From Eopsaltria australis (lineage: Eukaryota; Chordata; Aves; Passeriformes; Petroicidae), in the NCBI GenBank assembly GCA_034509425.1, contig JAVTVJ010001186.1, positions 558,001-622,000 on the forward strand: a stretch of DNA of 64,000 nt, given 5' to 3'. Position numbers and translations under genes: made by a program. Below the pieces are notes generated by a model. The model was not told the origin of the DNA and searched no databases. It worked only from the letters and a program-made list of their open reading frames with translations. Positions within the stretch are counted from its first letter, which is position 1. The number at the start of each line of letters is the position of its first letter. This document shows positions 57,856 through 64,000 of this stretch, one piece after another.

Positions 57856-60445
57856 AAGTTGGACTGCTCAGTGCTGAGAGGGACAAGCAAGGCACAGTAA
57901 AGCACTGTTGTGGGGGGTTAGAGGAGTGGCCATGTTCCTCTTCCTATGATCCTTTCCCCTTTTCTGCTATTCACCTTTCTTCCCAAGTATTTTGACTTAA
58001 TGACTTCTGCCATTAACTGCAGGGGCTCTCCTCCTTTCAAGGCCCAACAACCACTAAAGAGATCCAAAAATGCTGACTCCCAAAGGAGTTTACAGTAGCT
58101 GATATTTCTGTTGCCTCTGATATTCTTAATGACTTGTTGGTCAAAGAGTGAAGAAACTGGTTTGTTAATATTTCTGACGCCCACAGCCACCACACAGCAT
58201 TTGTCCTTCAGTAGCCAGGATATTTTCCCCAAGGCATGGTCTGGAATAGGTTAAGTCCAGACAAACTGTAAAGTCTGCTAAGTAATCCAGCTTTTGGGAA
58301 CATTCATTCTGCAGCTGAAAACTCTGCCCCCGTTGTCTCCATCTGTCAGGGTGTCTCCTTTTTCCTTACTGACACTCAGACTTTTAATTTCATCCCAAAC
58401 ACTTTTATCATGGTTTTATGAAGCACAAGCATGTGAAACAAAGTAGTCATTACTTAACTACTTGATATCTAAATTGGAGAGTTTAGTCAAACATCTCAAG
58501 TTTTCATAACTATAGCCAACTTTATATAAACATCTGATGGCAAACACCATGCTTGTGTGCTTGAAGGAGGTACACCACAAATGACAGAAGAATAACCTGG
58601 GGTAACAATATAAACAGTTGCTCATCTCAGCTTGCTAATCTTCTGAATATTTTCATTCTCAAGTGATTTTGACAAACATTTTTTAAATTCAGCCAAAAGG
58701 CTGTGGATCATTGGAGTGGTATACTTTGTTACTTTGTCACTACTACAGACCAAAGATTGAGACAGTATTTTTGTCCTACCTCAGGTTCGTCAAGGAATTC
58801 TGTCATCAACATTATACTATTACTTTTTTGCATAAAGCATAGCTAGCAAGACCTTAGCCAGGCAGAAAAATATATACAGTTAATTGTGTATCCATAAATT
58901 TTAGTTTGCCTTTCTTTTTTACTCACAGAACTCTCTCATAGGTACAGCAAATGCTAGTTTTGTGGCTGGCTGATCAAGACTTTTCTCTACTATGAAATGC
59001 CCCATAGAATATGACTCCAGGCACTTCCTCCTCAGAAAAAATCACTCTTTTTTGGTTGGCAGAGGAACCTTGCTCTTTTACCTTCTCTCAGTGAGATGCT
59101 GAAGATCTCTGCCAAGTCTGTACCTAGATTTCCTTGCTGACTCTTCCTTCCAAGAGGAGATCTTAGCATGAGCAGGCATAGATGACAAAACTAATCCTGA
59201 CACCTCCAGGCTCTGGAAAAGCTGTAAATCAAATGAGAAAGAGATAAATCTTGGTCTCTTTTATGTGCTTTGGTTATCACAGGACATCTACAAGGGCAGT
59301 GACCTACATGGCTGGGGTCCATGATGCTGGAGATACTGGTGCCAGTGCAGCAGTGGGTGACTGTGAACTGCTCTCACATGATTCTTTCAGTAGAGGAGCC
59401 ATCTCTTTTTTCTCCCAGTCATCTTCAGTGGCAGCTGTGCCACTCTGAGAAGCCAGGACACAAGGCATTATGCCAAGCTAGTGTTTATACTACTTTTTGC
59501 TGTCTAGAAGCATTAGTAGGAAAATTATTTTATCAGTCCCATTCATCAGCCTTAAAGTTTTACTCAGGGTATCCTCACATGCTTTTCTTTTTCATCTTTT
59601 TATTTGTTTGTTGGGCTGGGGTTTTCTTGTTTGTTCGTTCTTTGTTTTGGTTTGGGTTTGGTTTTGTTTATATTTTCACTAGTAGGGATGTTGTCCAGTC
59701 TTAATCTATGTTTCTATTTTGACTCTGAAGGTTAGTGTCATCTCAGTTCCTTGTACGTGATCCCCCTGCAGTCATCTGGTTTTTACTCAATGCACAAGCT
59801 GACATTTTTGTCTTGTAGCACCTGCATCCTTTGGAAACCCCTCGTCGCTCGTTTATGGCTCAATCCTGCCTCTCCTTTAGGTGAAGTTTCCCCCATCTTT
59901 CCCGTGGGAATAGGAGAGAAATATTGCCCGACTTGCCAAATTTGGCATGAAATGGACCCCTTATCTTTAGAGGAGACAGCTATGGGCATTGAGCCCAAGT
60001 TCCTCCCTAGTGGAGGTGACAAGGTTCCTGGAGAGGTGCTTTTGCCCAGACCTCTGTGGGCCATGGTATATGCACTAGACTGTCTCTGTGCCTAAGCAGG
60101 GGGACAAGGAGACATGAGGTCCCTCATTGCTCAATGTCCTGACTTACTCCTGTCCCGTTTTATAACTCTAAATGAAATTAGTTGACTTTCTGCAACCTGC
60201 ATGATCGTTTACCCTTGATGAAATCTGTTAGTGTTACAGAAAAATATATATGATCATACTTACTAAGCACATGAATGGCAATACACAGCAATATATAGTA
60301 TTTAATTATGGCATATCCAGCTGTTTCTGACAGCATTCCATGTTGTCCCAAGGAAGAGGTACAGCTACACATGCAACTCTCACTCTGCTGTAATCTGTCT
60401 CTGGTCACCATGGCAGGTAGTCTCTCTGACTATTTTGTCAGGTGG
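57856..60445. other. Single-copy DNA, no gene recognised
   Basis: No gene or dispersed repeat is recognised. T/G-rich low complexity lies at 59600-59672. Frames at 59321-59704 and 59751-60095 have no family signature. Confidence 0.5.
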
Positions 60446-60775
60446 AATTCACAGAATCGTAGTCTGGTTTGGGTTGGAAGGGACTTTAAACATCATCTAG
60501 CTCCAACTTCTTGCCCTGGGCAGGGACATCTTTCACTAGATCAGGTTATTCAGAGCCCTATTCAGCCTGGCCTTGAGCACTTCCAAGGATCAAGGAGTCC
60601 ACAGCCTCTGTGGGCAATCAGTTACAGTGTCTCACCACCCTTACAGTAAAGAATTTCTTCCTACTATCTAATGTAAACTTGTCCTGCTTCAGATTAAGGT
60701 CATTCACTACAGGGCCTTGTGAAAAGTCCCTCTCCAGCTTTCTTGTGGGCCCCCTTTAGGTACTGGAAGACTAAC
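60446..60775 (-). mobile_element. CR1 LINE fragment, 3' end
   Basis: Minus-strand CR1 3' end. Plus-strand blocks 'cacagaatcgtagtctggtt', 'gggttggaagggac', 'cagcctggccttgagcac' and 'cagtaaagaatttcttcct' are the classic reverse complement of the CR1 3' UTR and C-terminal end. No intact frame remains. Confidence 0.95.
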
Positions 60776-63700
60776 AGATTATGGTATTAACTGTCTAGAA
60801 AACTATAAAAAGCAGAAATAACAAGAAATCAATCTAGAAAGTGCAACCTATGCCATTTCCCAGTGCTTGCAAAGTCTCTTCAATAAGTTACAAGGGAGAA
60901 AATTTTCTTGTTTGGCATGGCTTAATGATAGCCCCCAAAAAAGGACTAATTTCCCTAATGCTTGGAAACCTAGTGTGTCACATTGAGCATGACATTATTA
61001 GCTGTGCAAGTTCCAAGGAAGCATTTAATTTTTTTTTTCAAATTATAATGTGATTTTTATTTCTGTAGATCCAATTATGCTAAAAGATATTTGACCTACC
61101 TGTATGATCCTATAAAATTTACATTTATATAGCTTCTTCCATGGCTGGTGATTACCAAATTGCCTAGCAAAAAGTTCTTTACAGAGATGGAGAGACATTT
61201 TTATACTCATATGTAAGGCAATCAATCTGTGGAAACATCTAAGTAAAAAAATCAAATAAAATTTTAAATCCACTAGATTTGCTATGTCCATAGTGCCTCA
61301 GTGTAGAGGAGAAATAATTTCAAGCCTTCTCTTAAGCCTGCTTGGACTCCATCTGCTGTGCTCAGAGAAAGAGAACTTTCTGTGAGAAAAATTAGTGAAT
61401 AGATAAGAAAAAGAGTTGAGTATTTCCACCGAGGCACAATTTTGCTCCTGCAGTTTCTTGTAATTGACTGAAGAGGCCTTGCCATAGGGCTTCCTGCATT
61501 TACCTGTCAGTCAGCTTAAGCTGCTTCTTGGAACACTGTCCTGAATAAATGAAACTCTAGATAAATCACTGTGATGGACACATAAGCACTTATTTATAGG
61601 AACAATTATAAATATCCTCATAAACTTTATGTCTCTCCTTAGGAGAATTCCTTAATGCTTCAAGGTTTCATTCCATTAGCACTTCATCAGAAATGTGAAT
61701 CTATGTAACTGTCCCTCCCCCACAGTAAAAAAACCTGATAATTTCATATAAAATCTGGTAGCCAATTATTTCTTCTGTGAAGCTTTCAAAACATTCCACC
61801 AATTTGAGTTACACTCATGTAGGTAATGGTGGTAATCCCCTTTAAAGCATTTTTCTCCTTGTAAATTAGATAACCTCCATGTACAAGAAGTGCCAAATTC
61901 ATATGCAAGAGCTGATGCATGTGATACTTATAGGAATATATAAGGTAGGTAAAGGCATGAGTATAGAATGTGGTCAAGGAACAAATGACTGCAAAGAACA
62001 TAAAATCCTTAGAGAATTTTTCTGGCCTCCATACTGTGAAGGACAGAAAGGTTAAACGTCCCCAAGCATTCTCTCTACCAAGAAGGAAGGAAGACCTTCT
62101 CAGCCTAGGGTTTGGGTTTTTTTTAATACTTTAACATATTGCATGTCAAAGTGTTAAACTATCACCCACTGGTCACTAATTTATTACATTGGTTAATGCA
62201 CCAATGTGGCAGAATTCTGCAGCTGTGGCAGAATCCTTATCCTGAGTGTTAAAACTCTGAAATTAAAAGGAAGCAGGACCACCAAATTTTGGTTTCATTA
62301 GAAACCAAGATGACCCAAGTTCCTCCCTGATGAAAAGTGTATAGACTATTAGAGTCTAATCCTATTATTTTATATTTAATTTAAAATGTCTTAAAAGTAA
62401 AGTGCTCATCTGTCGCAACATGTAGAATCTCAGCCTACCTGATGAAAAAAAAATTTTGCAATGAAGCAGAGGAAAAAAAACATGAAAAAAAGGAACTCTC
62501 ACTGCTCCCAAAACCCATTTTCAGACACAAATATGTTTACCTTCGCTCAGCCTAGCAGAAGTCATAATCAGAGCTGCCACCAGAGCAAGCGCTTTTGCCA
62601 GAGTGAGCTCCTACATGGTGCGGATGTCAAAGTATCAGCTGCCACTGAATGTATGTAACATGTGGCTGTTAGAAAGCAAAGTGTTCTCTGTCACAGACAT
62701 ATTACAGCTTGGTATGGAAGTAAAATAATTTAAATTTCATGTGATAGATATGAGAAGATAAAAAAGTGCCTCACAGTTCTGAAAGGCAAAGCTGTCTGGA
62801 CTTTTTTTCCTTTCTATTAGTCAGCGAACCTCCATGACCCCCTTCCTCCCCCAAATCATTTATTTACACAAACTCAATCTGCCCCAAGCATTAGTTCGTG
62901 ATAGTGAAAGGAGAGCAGATTGTTATGTCTTTGGGTTAAGAACCTCCCGACATGTCAGGGATATTTAAGACAAGTTATCAGTGATATTTTCAGACTTACA
63001 TTTTATACTCCTCTTTCATGGGCTTATTTAGGGTTTTGGAAATGCAGTCTCACAGGTCCACAGCAAAACCTACAAATCCCTAGCATTTTGCATTTCCAGT
63101 CGCTGTGGACCTGTGAAACTGCAATAAAACATGACAGAAAAGTCTTGCATTTCAAATACATGAACCCAAAGGTATATCAAGATTTCTTCTTTAACTTGCT
63201 TAATTAATGCACCACTTGTAGTATTTCCAAAGCCTTGGATTTCAGCAGTGTCATGTCCCCACTACACCAGGTGATACAAATGCTTAAGGCTACAACCCTT
63301 GAACCCTCAGGCTTCCTGATATTTCAAATGCAAAGTGTGCTCATTGCCTCTGCCCAGCCTCAATAAACCAAACCTCTGAGGATAAATGACTGCCAAGGCA
63401 GAGCAGACACTCTTTGAATGAGAGATACCATTCAAATTTGAAGGAGCACAAAAAAAAATGAAAAATAGAGAATTATGTGCCACTGAAAAGGAGGCAGAGA
63501 AACACAATACATGAGTCTTGAACAAAAATGAAAACCTAATCACACTGTTGAAGCTGTGGATAGAACATTTCATTCCCCTTTTTGTATTCTGTGCAGTCAG
63601 GCAGGCATAAAAATGACCTTGTATTCATGTTTTCAGAAACCTTTTTCAAGCAGATGTTTATTTTATGTGCCTGGATCTCAGCTGGCCTTCAGCACAGATG

Positions 63701-64000
63701 ATACCAGATGTTTTTCATTTAAGGACTGCACTCTGAAAAGTTAAGCCTGGGCAGAACAGCAGGTGTCCATGTGTGAGCAGCTCACCTTCTTCATCCCTAG
63801 GATCTTCCAGTGCTACATGACTTCAGCAGAGCCTGCCAGCAAGCAGGAAAGCTGCCTGGCTCCTCTGCTGCTGCTGGATATATATTACCCAAGAGCTCTG
63901 GGTATGGCTCAAAGGGCACTGTGCAGCATCAGAAGCACCCTCTCAATAGCTTTTTTTGTGTGGACTTCTAGCCTTGGCACTACACAAGCCTCTGAGCCAT
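60776..64000. other. Single-copy DNA, no gene recognised
   Basis: AT-rich unique sequence with short A-runs (for example about 62450-62490). No gene, RNA or transposable element is recognised up to the window end. Confidence 0.5.

Noticed and set aside
59751..60095. 114-codon frame, with CxxC and a basic start
   Set aside because: A single CPTC is not a domain; an antisense frame of similar length overlaps, and there is no splice context.

Overview
The window looks like bird nuclear DNA. It is mostly AT-rich, non-coding single-copy sequence with sparse old repeats, and the recognisable interspersed repeats are CR1 (chicken repeat 1) LINE fragments, three ERV-type LTRs without internal retroviral genes, and a few MIR/CORE-SINE-like fossils. 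That mix is typical of birds. The LTR types make a passerine my best guess, but this is a weak inference. I found no convincing host protein-coding gene, tRNA, rRNA or CRISPR array. The stretch reads as intergenic or large-intron sequence, and the short open frames scattered through it are what chance and decayed retrotransposons would give.

Layout: 1-4.2 kb is unique DNA. A CR1 3' end lies on the minus strand at about 4.23-4.80 kb and a longer CR1 (reverse transcriptase region to 3' end) on the plus strand at about 6.55-7.69 kb. A 1,633-bp solo LTR on the minus strand occupies 9066-10698, with a perfect 5-bp target-site duplication (cccat). A CR1 3' end sits at 15.25-15.66 kb. A second LTR, plus strand, lies at about 20.41-21.06 kb. 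A third, on the minus strand at 31.30-31.92 kb, is related to the second through a shared promoter core. A 450-bp composite polypurine microsatellite is at 32.66-33.11 kb and a run of 39 A at 34.68 kb. MIR-like fossils lie at 37.06, 43.37 and possibly 44.28 kb. CR1 copy 1 occupies 37.8-39.2 kb, and a composite CR1 (copy 2) 55.84-57.55 kb. Minus-strand CR1 3' ends follow at 57.60 and 60.45 kb.

The most unusual structure is a 1,138-bp tract present twice in direct orientation, 18,505 bp apart (37475-38612 and 55980-57117). By hand count the copies differ at 21 positions with no indels (about 98% identity). In copy 1 the tract runs smoothly into its own CR1 3' end. In copy 2 it is embedded between diverged CR1 arms and joins the right arm at the homologous CR1 position. 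This suggests conversion, template switching or a chimeric duplication between repeats.

No genes here can be shown to work together. The only functional signals I can support are relic retroelement promoters and polyadenylation signals inside the LTRs. A 194-codon open frame at 50077-50661, with a TATA-like box, a good start context and a downstream AATAAA, is the best long-shot coding candidate. I do not recognise its product.
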